From NCBI RefSeq assembly GCF_003173615.1, contig NZ_QGNA01000002.1:62001-126000 (forward strand): a stretch of 64,000 nt of DNA. The letters are read 5' to 3'. The position numbers and the translations under genes were made by a program. How positions within the stretch are numbered: the stretch's first letter is position 1; each line of letters begins with the position of its first letter. Of the stretch, positions 51,886 through 61,617 are shown in pieces. The DNA is from Falsiroseomonas bella (GTDB lineage Bacteria; Pseudomonadota; Alphaproteobacteria; Acetobacterales; Acetobacteraceae). Below the pieces are notes generated by a model. That model was given only the letters and a program-made list of their open reading frames with translations, did no database searches and had not been told where the DNA came from.

Positions 51886-52074
51886 GGCCGCCTCCTTCGT
51901 CCTCTGCCGCTCCGGGGCAGTATGGCGAATCAGCGTTTCGGCCTTGCGTCGCGCCGGTCGCGATCGTGTTTCGTGTGTTCCGCGGGCGCCGGCGCAGGGC
52001 GCGCCACGAAGTTCCGGTGATTCGAAGTTTCGGCCGTTCCTTTTTCGGCCGGCGACGCGCTACACTGCGCCGCC

Positions 52075-52539
52075 ATGGACGAGATAGACCGCAACCTCAT
52101 CCTCGCCCTGCAGCAGGACAGCGCGGCGGGGCTCGCGGATCTGTCGAAGGCGGCGGGCCTTTCCGTCTCCGCCACGGCGGAGCGGGTGAAGCGGCTGGAG
52201 GAGCGGGGCGTCATCCGCGGCTGGCGCATCGAGCTCGATCCGGTCGCCGCCGGCTGCCCACTGCTGGCCTTCGTCTTCGTCGCGATGCGCCCCGGGCGCG
52301 ACGATACGCCCTTCATCAAGGCGATGAAGAAGCAGGAGGCGGTGCTGGAATGCCACACCGTCACCGGCGCCTGGTGCTACCTGGTCAAGCTGCGCCTGCC
52401 CGATGTCGCGGCGCTGGAGCGCTTCGTCTCGGAGGAGGTGCGCGGCCAGCCGGGCGTGGAGCGCACCGAGACGATCCTGGCCCTGGCCAGCCCGAAGGAG
52501 ACGCAGATCCTCCCCGTGGCGCCCGCGCAGGAGGAATAG
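52075..52539 (+). CDS. Lrp/AsnC-family transcriptional regulator
   Basis: A 154-residue regulator: N-terminal winged HTH (MDEIDRNLILALQQDSAAGLADLSK, recognition region LSVSATAERVKRLEERGVI) and a C-terminal RAM ligand-binding domain (LECHTVTGAWCYLVKL). Leucine-responsive-type regulators sense amino acids. It lies between the decarboxylase and a peptide-type binding protein, so control of one of these is plausible. The promoter region before it is about 190 bases; a TACACT box lies about a dozen bases before the start. Confidence 0.9.
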   Translation: MDEIDRNLILALQQDSAAGLADLSKAAGLSVSATAERVKRLEERGVIRGWRIELDPVAAGCPLLAFVFVAMRPGRDDTPFIKAMKKQEAVLECHTVTGAWCYLVKLRLPDVAALERFVSEEVRGQPGVERTETILALASPKETQILPVAPAQEE

Positions 52540-52572
52540 GCGCGCGAGGCGCGCGCCAACCCCTCCACGTCG

Positions 52573-54138
52573 TCACCGCGCCGGCCGCACGCCCATCGCC
52601 AGGGTTCGCTCGTCCATCCGCGCGTCATGCACCAGGCCGCGCTTCAGCGCCCAGACATTGCTCAGATGGACCAGCGGGAACATCGGCACGTTCTGCGCCG
52701 ACCACCGCACCAGTCCGAAGATCGCCTGCTCGCGCCGTTCCTCGTCCATGATGGTCTCGGCCTGCTCCAGCAGCGCGTCGAATTCCGCCGAGGAGAAGCG
52801 GCGGTGGTTGGCCGAGCCGGTGCGCCGCTGCCGGTCGAAGGTGGCGAGCACGCTCTTCGCGAAGGAAAGGCCCTCTCCCGTCGTGCTGCCCCAACTGCCG
52901 AGCGACATCGAGAATTCCTGCCGCGCCGCGCGACCCGAATAAGTCGCCCAGGGCAGCGCCTCCACCGCCGTCTGAACGCCGATCCGGCTCCACATCTGCG
53001 CCACGGCCTGCGACAGCCGCGCATCGTTCGGGAAGCGGTCGTTCATGGTGTGCAGGGTCATGCGGAAGCCGTTGGGGAAGCCCGCTTCCGCAAGCAAGCG
53101 CTTCGCGCCATCGGGATCGAAGGCGGGCGGCTGCGTCGCGGCGTCGTGCGACCACGCGCCGGGCGGCAGCCACTGGCCCGCGGGGCTCGCCAGCCCGTCC
53201 ATCGCGCGCTCCGCCAGGGCGGTGCGGTTGATCGCCATGTTCAGCGCGCGGCGGACACGCACATCCATGAACGGGTTGGCGGCAAGCGGCTTCCCCTCGT
53301 TGTCCGTCACGAAGGGCAGGGGGCCGGCGCGCGAGAAGTCGGGCCCCATATGCGCAAGCCGCAGCGACTGGATCTGGCTGAGCGTCACGCGCTGGTCGCG
53401 CTGCAGCCGCGGCAGGTCGGCCGGCGAGACCTGGTCGATCAGGTCCACGTCGCCGGCGAGTAGCGCCGCGGTGCGGGCGGGGTCGGCCGCGACGAAGCGG
53501 TAGGAGACGCGTGCCCAGGGCTCGGCGCCGCCCCAGTAGCCCTCGTTGCGCGCAAGCTCCGTGCGGTCGCCCATGCGATGGCTCGCGACGCGGTAAGGGC
53601 CGGTGCCGATCGCCGCGCGGCCGGCATTGTAATCCTCGGTGGACGCACCCTCGCCGGCGTGGCGGGAGATCACGAATACGCTGGCGAGTTCCGGCAGCAG
53701 CACCGGGTTCGGCCAATGCGTCACGATGCGCAGCGTGTAGGGATCGGGCGCGCTCGCCGACTTCACGCTGCGCAGCGTCGCGCCGAAGCCGCCCGGGCTG
53801 TTCGGAACGTTCGGCGCGCGGCTCAGCGTGAACAGCACGTCGTCGGCCGTGAAGGGGCGCCCGTCATGCCAGGTGACGTCGCGGCGGAGCTTGAACTCCC
53901 ATTCGGTGTCGGAGATCAGCCGCCAGCTTTCCGCCAGGTCCGGCTTGATGCGTGCCTGCGCGTCGCGGTCCACCAGCCGGCCGAAGATGTGCTCCGCGAT
54001 CGCGTTGTTCGGCGCGGCGTTGAAGAAATGCGGATCGAGCGAGGTGATGGACCCGCCCGTCGCGATGGTCAGGGTCTGCCCGAGCGCGGGTGCGGCAAGG
54101 CAGGCGGTCAGCGCGGCGGCAAGGCGCAGGGCGGTCAT
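52573..54138 (-). CDS. ABC importer peptide-type binding protein (family 5), paralogue A
   Basis: A 521-residue SBP_bac_5 periplasmic protein with signal peptide MTALRLAAALTACLAAPALG and motifs TSLDPHF, FTLSRAPNVPNSP, GTGPYRVASHR and LLAGDVDLIDQVSP. GGGAG before ATG 54138 supports the start. It is head to head and paralogous with the next binding protein but has no permease genes on its own strand, so it may feed the same Dpp-type channel with a different ligand. Confidence 0.9.
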   Translation of the reverse strand: MTALRLAAALTACLAAPALGQTLTIATGGSITSLDPHFFNAAPNNAIAEHIFGRLVDRDAQARIKPDLAESWRLISDTEWEFKLRRDVTWHDGRPFTADDVLFTLSRAPNVPNSPGGFGATLRSVKSASAPDPYTLRIVTHWPNPVLLPELASVFVISRHAGEGASTEDYNAGRAAIGTGPYRVASHRMGDRTELARNEGYWGGAEPWARVSYRFVAADPARTAALLAGDVDLIDQVSPADLPRLQRDQRVTLSQIQSLRLAHMGPDFSRAGPLPFVTDNEGKPLAANPFMDVRVRRALNMAINRTALAERAMDGLASPAGQWLPPGAWSHDAATQPPAFDPDGAKRLLAEAGFPNGFRMTLHTMNDRFPNDARLSQAVAQMWSRIGVQTAVEALPWATYSGRAARQEFSMSLGSWGSTTGEGLSFAKSVLATFDRQRRTGSANHRRFSSAEFDALLEQAETIMDEERREQAIFGLVRWSAQNVPMFPLVHLSNVWALKRGLVHDARMDERTLAMGVRPAR

Positions 54139-54286
54139 CGCACACTCCCGGGATGCGGGATGCATGCTACCGGTGCGGCGCAAGGGGTCGTCAAGCGCCA
54201 AGGCGGCCCGGCGGCAAACTAGCCTCGTCCCGGCCGGGCTGCTACAGAATGCGTTCGGGGAGATCAGGGACCGAAGGGAGAAGGCC

Positions 54287-55885
54287 TTGGGCAAGAGCAT
54301 CCGCGCGGCGGGCATCGCCGCCATTTCCGCATGGGCGCTGGCGGCGGGCGGCGCGATGGCGCAGGCGCCGACGACGCTGACGATGGGCGTGGGCTCGCCG
54401 GTCACCTCCCTCGATCCGCACTACCACCAATTGTCGCCGAACAACGCCGTGTCGGACATGATCTTCGACAAGCTGGTCGAGACGGACGACAAGGCGCGCA
54501 TGCAGCCGGGCCTCGCCAGCGAATGGCGCGCGGTCGGCCCGACCGTGTGGGAGTTCAAGCTGCGGCCGAATGTCCGCTTCCACAACGGCAGCGCCTTCAC
54601 GGCCGAGGACGTGGTCTTCACGCTGCAGCGGCTGCCCAACGTGCCGAACTCGCCCTCCTCCTTCGCGGCCTATTCGCGGCCGATCGTGCGGATGGAGATC
54701 GTGGATCCGCTGACCATCCGGTTCCACACCGCAAGCCCCTATCCGCTGCTGCCGCTCGACATGACGAATGTGCGCATCATCGACGCGCAGACCCATGCGA
54801 ATGCGACGACCGAGGGCTTCAACTCCGGCCAGCTCGCCATCGGCACCGGGCCCTTCCGCGTGGTGCAGCACCGCAGCGGCGACCGCATCGAGTTCGAGCG
54901 GAACAACGAGTATTTCGACGGCGTCTCCCCCTTCGAGCGCGTGAGCTACCGCATGGTCACCAATGACGCCGCGCGCACCGCGGCGCTGCTGGCCGGCGAC
55001 CTCGACTTCATCGACCAGGTGCCGACCACCGACCTTGCGCGGCTGCGCAACGACCAGCGGCTGAACATCAGCGAGACCGTCGGCCTTCGGCTGATCTTCC
55101 TCGGCCTCGACCACCTGCGCGCGGCGAACGAGAACAGCCCCTTGATCACCGACAACGATGGCCGCCCGCTGGGCCGCAACCCGCTGAAGGATGTGCGGGT
55201 GCGCCGTGCGCTCTCCATCGCGATCGACCGCACGGCGATCACCAGCCGCCTGATGGAAGGGGCGGCGACGCCCGCCGGCCAGTTCCTGCCGCCCGGCACC
55301 TTCAGCCACGTGCCGGACGTGCAGGCGCCCGCCTACGACCCGGACGGTGCCCGCCGCCTGCTGGCCGAGGCTGGCTATCCGAACGGCTTCCGCATCCAGC
55401 TCAACAGCCCGAACGACCGCTACATCAACGACGCCCGCATCGCGCAGGCGGTCGGCCAGATGTGGACGCGCGTCGGCGTTCGCACCGCGGTCGAGGCGCA
55501 GACCTGGGCCACGTTCGTCGGCCGCGCCGGGCGGCAGGAATACTCCGCCTTCCTGATCGGCTGGGGGTCCAACCCGGATGGCAGCCATCCGATGCGCAAC
55601 ATCATCGGCACCGTCAGCCGCGAGAAGGGCTGGGGCGCCTCCAACCGCGGCCGCTACTCCAACCCCGAGCTCGATGCGCTGCTGGACCAGGCGCTGGTCG
55701 AGCTCGACGAGAAGAAGCGCGAGGAGATGCTCATCCGCATCCAGCGGATGGCGGCCGAGGACGTGGCGGTGATCCCGATCCACATCCAGACCAACATCTG
55801 GGCGATGCGGCGGAACCTGACGCATGCCGCGCGCGTGGACGAGCTGACCCGGGCGCAGGACGTCCGCCCCGCGGCCGCGCGCTGA
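54287..55885 (+). CDS. ABC importer peptide-type binding protein (family 5), paralogue B
   Basis: A 532-residue SBP_bac_5 protein. The start is TTG at 54287, with AAGGGAG six to seven bases upstream, giving a signal peptide ending in ALAAGGAMAQA. Motifs TSLDPHYHQ, FTLQRLPNVPNSP and LLAGDLDFIDQVP match paralogue A almost word for word. It begins the five-gene Dpp/Opp operon. The substrate, peptide or otherwise, is unknown. Confidence 0.92.
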   Translation: MGKSIRAAGIAAISAWALAAGGAMAQAPTTLTMGVGSPVTSLDPHYHQLSPNNAVSDMIFDKLVETDDKARMQPGLASEWRAVGPTVWEFKLRPNVRFHNGSAFTAEDVVFTLQRLPNVPNSPSSFAAYSRPIVRMEIVDPLTIRFHTASPYPLLPLDMTNVRIIDAQTHANATTEGFNSGQLAIGTGPFRVVQHRSGDRIEFERNNEYFDGVSPFERVSYRMVTNDAARTAALLAGDLDFIDQVPTTDLARLRNDQRLNISETVGLRLIFLGLDHLRAANENSPLITDNDGRPLGRNPLKDVRVRRALSIAIDRTAITSRLMEGAATPAGQFLPPGTFSHVPDVQAPAYDPDGARRLLAEAGYPNGFRIQLNSPNDRYINDARIAQAVGQMWTRVGVRTAVEAQTWATFVGRAGRQEYSAFLIGWGSNPDGSHPMRNIIGTVSREKGWGASNRGRYSNPELDALLDQALVELDEKKREEMLIRIQRMAAEDVAVIPIHIQTNIWAMRRNLTHAARVDELTRAQDVRPAAAR

Positions 55886-55904
55886 CCCTGGCAGGACCCG
55901 GCCG

Positions 55905-56876
55905 ATGAGCGTCTATCTGCTGCGGCGGCTGATCCAGGCGCTCGGGGTCGTCTTCGCGATGTCGGTGATCGTGTTCATCGGCGTCTACGCGATCGGCGAC
56001 CCGGTCGAGATCCTGATCAGCCCGGACGCTGACCAGATCGAGCGCGAGCGCGCGGTGCGCGCGCTCGGCCTCGATCTGCCGCTCTGGCAGCAATACCTGG
56101 TGTTCCTCGGCAAGGCGCTGCGCGGCGACCTCGGCAACTCCTTCGTCTTCAACGAGCCGGCGCTGCAGCTGATCCTGCAGCGCATGCCCGCGACGCTGGA
56201 GCTCGCCATCGCCGCCACCTTCGGCGCCGTTCTGATCGGCCTGCCGCTCGGCCTCTATGCCGGGCTCCGGCCGAACAGCGTCGGCTCCAAGGCGATCATG
56301 GCCGGCTCCATCCTCGGCTTCTCGCTGCCGACCTTCTGGGTCGGGCTGATGCTGATCATGGTCTTCGCCGTGCAGCTCGGCTGGCTGCCCTCCACCGGGC
56401 GGGGCGACACGGCGGAGTTCCTCGGCCTGCAATGGTCCTTCCTGACGCTGGACGGGCTTTCGCACCTGCTCATGCCCGCGCTGAACCTGGCACTGTTCAA
56501 GATCAGCCTGGTCATCCGCCTGACGCGCGCGGGCGTGCGCGAGACGATGCTGATGGACTACGTGAAGTTCGCTCGCGCCAAGGGCCTCAGCCCCTTCCGC
56601 GTCACCTTCGTGCACGTCTTCAAGAACATCCTGATCCCGGTCGTCACGGTCACCGGCCTGGAATTCGGTTCCACCATCGCCTTCTCGGTGGTGACGGAGA
56701 GCATCTTCGCCTGGCCGGGCATGGGCAAGCTGATCATCGACAGCATCAACGTGCTCGATCGCCCCGTGATCGTCGCCTACCTGATGATCATCGTGCTGCT
56801 CTTCATCACCATCAACCTGATCGTGGACCTGACCTATTCGCTGCTGGACCCCCGCGTCCGGCTGGAGGGGAAGTGA
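55905..56876 (+). CDS. ABC importer permease, DppB/OppB type
   Basis: A 323-residue permease with six helices. It has the DppB start LLRRLIQALGVVFAMSVIVF, the external loop with GLDLPLWQQYLVFLGKALRGDLGNS, and the EAA loop DYVKFARAKGLSPFRVTFVHVFKN. It forms the channel with the next permease. Confidence 0.95.
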   Translation: MSVYLLRRLIQALGVVFAMSVIVFIGVYAIGDPVEILISPDADQIERERAVRALGLDLPLWQQYLVFLGKALRGDLGNSFVFNEPALQLILQRMPATLELAIAATFGAVLIGLPLGLYAGLRPNSVGSKAIMAGSILGFSLPTFWVGLMLIMVFAVQLGWLPSTGRGDTAEFLGLQWSFLTLDGLSHLLMPALNLALFKISLVIRLTRAGVRETMLMDYVKFARAKGLSPFRVTFVHVFKNILIPVVTVTGLEFGSTIAFSVVTESIFAWPGMGKLIIDSINVLDRPVIVAYLMIIVLLFITINLIVDLTYSLLDPRVRLEGK

Positions 56877-56877
56877 G

Positions 56878-57798
56878 ATGAGCGTCGCCCTCCAGACGCC
56901 CGCGGCGCCCGTCCGGGACCGCGTCGAGACGCCGTTCCGCCGATTCATCTCGGAATTCGCCGAATCGAAGCTGGCGCTGCTTGGCCTCGCGGTGTTCACG
57001 GTCATCGCGCTGGTCGCGATCCTCGCCCCCTGGATCGCGCCGCAGAACCCCTACGACCTCGCCGTGCTCGACATCATGGACGGCCGGCTCGAGCCCGGCG
57101 CGCGCAACGGCGCCGACGACATGACCTACTGGCTCGGCACGGACGACCAGGGCCGCGACATGCTCTCGGCAATCATGTACGGCCTGCGCATCTCGCTCGC
57201 GGTCGGTGCCGGCTCGGCGCTGCTCGCCGCCATCGTCGGCGCCTCGCTCGGCCTGCTCGCGGCCTATGTCGGCGGCCGGACGGACAGCGCCATCATGCGC
57301 GTGGTGGACCTGCAGCTGTCCTTCCCGGCCATCCTCGTCGCGCTGATGATCCTCGCCTTCCTCGGCAAGTCGGTGATGAACGTGGTCATCGCGATCGTCG
57401 TGGTGGAATGGGCGTATTACGCGCGCACGGTGCGCGGCACCGCGCTGGTGGAACGGCGGCGCGAATACATCGAGGCGGCGCAATGCCTGGCCCTGCCGAC
57501 GCACCGCATCCTGTTCCGCCACCTGCTGCCGAACTGCCTGCCGCCGCTGATCGTCATCGCCACCATGCAGGTGGCCCGCGCCATCGCGCTGGAGGCGACG
57601 CTGTCCTTTCTCGGCCTCGGCGTGCCGATCACCGAGCCTTCGCTCGGCCTGCTGATCGCGAACGGCTACGAATACATGCTCAGCGGGAAGTACTGGATCA
57701 GCTTCTATCCGGGCATCGCGCTGCTGGTCACCATCGTCAGCATCAACCTGATGGGCGACCATCTGCGGGATGTGTTGAACCCAAGGCTCAAGAAGTAG
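56878..57798 (+). CDS. ABC importer permease, DppC/OppC type
   Basis: A 306-residue permease with the DppC N-terminal domain ([19 protein letters not shown]), the conserved [22 protein letters not shown] and the EAA loop [24 protein letters not shown]. It follows the partner permease by one base. Confidence 0.95.
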   Translation: MSVALQTPAAPVRDRVETPFRRFISEFAESKLALLGLAVFTVIALVAILAPWIAPQNPYDLAVLDIMDGRLEPGARNGADDMTYWLGTDDQGRDMLSAIMYGLRISLAVGAGSALLAAIVGASLGLLAAYVGGRTDSAIMRVVDLQLSFPAILVALMILAFLGKSVMNVVIAIVVVEWAYYARTVRGTALVERRREYIEAAQCLALPTHRILFRHLLPNCLPPLIVIATMQVARAIALEATLSFLGLGVPITEPSLGLLIANGYEYMLSGKYWISFYPGIALLVTIVSINLMGDHLRDVLNPRLKK

Positions 57799-57803
57799 CG
57801 CGC

Positions 57804-58789
57804 GTGACCGAAACCCCCACGCTGGAGGTCCGCAACCTCCGCACGCACTTCTTCACCCGCGCGGGCGTGGTGAAGGCGGTGGACGACGTCTCCTTCACCG
57901 TGCCGCGCGGCAAGGTGCTGGGCCTGGTGGGCGAATCCGGCTCGGGCAAGTCGGTCACCGGCTTCTCCGTCATGGGTCTCGTGGACCCGCCGGGCCGCAT
58001 CGTGGACGGTCAGATCCTGTTCAAGGGGCAGGACCTCGCGAAGCTCTCCGACGAGGAGATGCGCAAGCTCCGCGGCAACCGGATCGCGATGATCTTCCAG
58101 GATCCGATGATGACGCTCAATCCGGTCCTGCGCGTCGACACCCAGATGATCGAGACCGTGCTCGCGCATGAGAAGGTGCCGGAGGCCGAAGCCCGCGCCC
58201 GCGCCCGCGACGCGCTCGGCATGGTCGGCATCCCCTCCCCGGAGGAGCGGCTGAAATCCTACCCGCACCAGTTCTCGGGCGGCATGCGCCAGCGCGTCGC
58301 AATCGCGATCGCGCTGCTGCACCGCCCCGACCTGATCGTCGCGGACGAACCCACCACCGCGCTCGACGTCACGATCCAGGGGCAGATCCTGGCGGAGGTC
58401 CAGAAGCTCGCGGCCACCACCGGCACCTCGCTGATCTGGATCACGCACGACCTGTCCGTCGTCGCGGGCCTCGCCGACGACATCGCCGTGATGTACGCCG
58501 GCAAGATCGTGGAGCAGGGCGATGTGGGCGAGGTGCTGGACCATCCGCTGCATCCCTACACCCACGGCCTGATCGGCAGCGTGCCGAGCCGCAACCGCCG
58601 CGGCGAGCCGCTGCGCCAGATCCCGGGCATGACGCCCTCGCTGCTGTCGCTCAAGCCTGGCTGCGCCTTCCGCGCCCGCTGCCCCCGCGCGCAGGAGGAT
58701 TGCGCCGAGATGCCGGAACTCCACGCCTGGATGCCCGGCCGCCTCGCGCGTTGCCACCACCCGCATCTCGAGCCCCGGGAGGAAGCGGC

Positions 58790-58793
<4 letters not shown>
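57804..58793 (+). CDS. ABC importer ATPase, DppD/OppD type
   Basis: A 329-residue ATPase with Walker [10 protein letters not shown], signature [15 protein letters not shown], Walker [14 protein letters not shown] and a C-terminal four-Cys cluster ([20 protein letters not shown]) typical of DppD/DppF. The GTG start at 57804 is five bases past the permease stop with a weak ribosome site. Confidence 0.95.
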
Positions 58794-59808
<1,015 letters not shown>

Positions 59809-59833
<25 letters not shown>

Positions 59834-60471
59834 CGCCCGCACCCGCCGGGCTTGGCGCGGGCGACGCGGCGGGAAAGGTGCCCCCGTATCGGGCGCAATG
59901 GGAATCCGTCGATCTCGTGGCGGAGTTCCTCGCCGGCCGCGATCCCGCCAGCGATCCGCTCTGGTACGGCTCCGGGGCGGCCAGCGCGGCCGACTACGCC
60001 CTGTGGGCCGACCATCTCTGCGGTTGCGCCTGCCTGCAGATGGCGCTCGGCGCGCGCGGCCGCCCGGTGCCGCCGATCCACGTCATCCGCCGCGCGGTCC
60101 AAGGGCAGGGCGGCTACGTCGTGGAACCGGACGGCACGATCCGCGGCCTGATCTATGCCGGCGCGGTCGCGTGGCTGGCCGGCCTTGGCCTCGAAGCGCG
60201 CATCGCCCTCGACGTGCAGCCGGGCGAGATCCCGGCGCTGGTCGCCGGGGGCGGGCTGTTCATCGCCTCGGTGCACGGGACGATCCGCTGGCCTGATCGT
60301 GAGCCGCCGCGGCGCGGCGGGCACCTGGTGCTGGTGTTCGGCACGGACGAAGCCGGACGGCTGCGCTTCCACAACCCTTCGGGTGACACGCCCGAAAGCC
60401 GCGCCGATGCCCGCCTGGCGCCGGACAGCTTCGGCCGGTTCTTCGCCGGCCGGGGGATCCACATAGGCTGA
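59809..60471 (+). CDS. C39-like papain-fold protein
   Basis: A protein of up to 220 residues with a papain-like pattern of the C39 peptidase group: CGCACLQMALGARG (nucleophile Cys candidate), His in GGHLVLVFG and Asn in FHNPSG. A peptidase or transglutaminase-like role is possible; no leader-peptide gene is near. The GTG start at 59809 overlaps the DppF end by 25 bases; a later GTG at 59878 would give 197 residues and fits the conserved part better. It may be co-transcribed with the importer. Confidence 0.65.
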
Positions 60472-60496
60472 TCGCCCCGGCCTGCCGCCGCCGGCT

Positions 60497-61219
60497 TCAG
60501 GTGGATTTGGTGTCCGGCCCACGGCCGCGGCCGCGCCCCGGCGGGTCGGTCGGGTCGTTGTCGGTTGGGCCCGACGGCGCGCGCTGCCCGCCGCCACGTC
60601 CCTGGCCGGGCGGATCGGAGGGATCGTTGTCGCTGACGCCGCCCTGCTGCGGCGCGCGCTGCCCGCCGCCGCGGCCCTGGCCGGGCGGGTCGGAGGGGTC
60701 GTTGTCGCTGACCCCGCCCCGCTGCGGCGCGCGCTGCCCGCCACCGCGGCCCTGTCCCGGCGGGTCGGAGGGATCGTTGTCGCTGACGCCGCCCTGCTGA
60801 GGCGCGCGCTGTCCACCGCCGCGGCCCTGTCCCGGCGGGTCGGAGGGGTCGTTGTCGCTGACGCCGCCCTGCTGCGGCGCGCGCTGTCCACCGCCGCGGC
60901 CCTGTCCCGGCGGGTCGGAGGGATCATTGTCGCTGGCGCCGCCCTGCTGCGGTGCGCGCTGGCTACCTCCCCGGCCGTTACCCGGCTCGTCCGAAGGATC
61001 GTTGTCGGTCAGGCCGCTGCGGGCTGGGGCGCGGGGCGGGGGGGCTGGGCGTGGGGGCGCCGCGCCGCCCTTCGTGCCCGAATCCGGGACCCCGCCACCG
61101 CCCGACTTCGTCCCCTGCGCCACCGCGACCCCGGGCAGCGCCGAGGCGCCGCCCAGCGCCGCCAGCCGCAGCACGAGCAGACGTCGCCGCAGGGGCGAGC
61201 GCATCGGGTCATCGGCCAT
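60497..61219 (-). CDS. Exported low-complexity protein with seven 25-residue repeats
   Basis: A 240-residue protein. The N-terminus has a twin-arginine-like signal (SPLRRRLLVLRLAALGGASA, cleavage near VAVAQG). Residues 71-234 are seven tandem units of the form SDNDPSDPPGQGRGGGQRAP-QQGGV, each an acidic SDNDPSDPPG half and a basic GRGGGQRAP half. AGGAG six bases before ATG 61219 supports translation. It should be intrinsically disordered and periplasmic or secreted. The DNDPSD motif might bind Ca2+; no repeat family is recognised. Confidence 0.8.
   Translation of the reverse strand: MADDPMRSPLRRRLLVLRLAALGGASALPGVAVAQGTKSGGGGVPDSGTKGGAAPPRPAPPPRAPARSGLTDNDPSDEPGNGRGGSQRAPQQGGASDNDPSDPPGQGRGGGQRAPQQGGVSDNDPSDPPGQGRGGGQRAPQQGGVSDNDPSDPPGQGRGGGQRAPQRGGVSDNDPSDPPGQGRGGGQRAPQQGGVSDNDPSDPPGQGRGGGQRAPSGPTDNDPTDPPGRGRGRGPDTKST
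60518..61009 (-). repeat. Tandem 75-base coding repeat, seven units
   Basis: Seven units of about 75 bases each. The five central ones (about 60580-60935) are nearly identical at the DNA level, the first and last diverged. This is typical of slippage- or recombination-driven array size change within a coding frame; unit number may vary among strains. Confidence 0.85.
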
Positions 61220-61325
61220 CTGGGGCTCCTTCCTCGCGCGCCATGTTCTTGCGCCTTGGCGGGCCCGTCCAGAGGAAAGCCGATCCGGCGAGCCGTGCGG
61301 CGCGGATATCGGTCCTGCGATCCGT

Positions 61326-61367
61326 CTTGCATCCCCTCTTGCATCAAAGTTCTTGTTTTGTTCTAAT
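61326..61367 (+). promoter_or_regulatory. Promoter with tandem CTTGCATC boxes; possible leaderless start
   Basis: CTTGCATC occurs at 61326-61333 and 61338-61345. The second holds TTGCAT (61339-61344), which with a 17-base spacer meets TCTAAT (61362-61367). The predicted transcript start is at about 61374-61375, exactly at the ATG of the following small gene. The repeats may be an activator or repressor site. Confidence 0.45.
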
Positions 61368-61374
61368 CGTCGCC

Positions 61375-61578
61375 ATGAGACAGCCGCTGACCGCCAACGG
61401 CCCGGCCGAGGCCGCCGAAATCCCCTTCGAGTTGCGCATCCCCGCGCCGCCGAATTTCCGCTGGATCCCCGCCGCGCCACCCGCACCCTGGTGGCGGGAG
61501 GCGATGCGCTGGTCCCTGACCGGGCTCACCGCAAGCTGGGCGGCCGGCGAGGTCACGCTGCGCCTGCTGGCGCCCTGA
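61375..61578 (+). CDS. Small hypothetical protein, possibly leaderless
   Basis: A 67-residue Pro/Trp-rich reading frame with PFELRIPAPPNFRWIPAAPP and WWREAMRWSLTGLTASWAAG. It has no ribosome site, but a good promoter ends at its ATG, so a leaderless message is plausible. It is divergent from the repeat protein gene and convergent with the histidine kinase gene. It could also be a non-coding transcript. I do not recognise a family. Confidence 0.45.
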   Translation: MRQPLTANGPAEAAEIPFELRIPAPPNFRWIPAAPPAPWWREAMRWSLTGLTASWAAGEVTLRLLAP

Positions 61579-61617
61579 CGCGGGGCGGATGAATTTGTCC
61601 GAAGCCCGCCGCGACGG

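Noticed and set aside
51922-52020. 32-codon frame before the Lrp gene
   Set aside because: No ribosome site and shadow-like composition.
60518-61009. Regular repeats resembling a CRISPR array
   Set aside because: Units are contiguous 75-base coding repeats without spacers and in frame.
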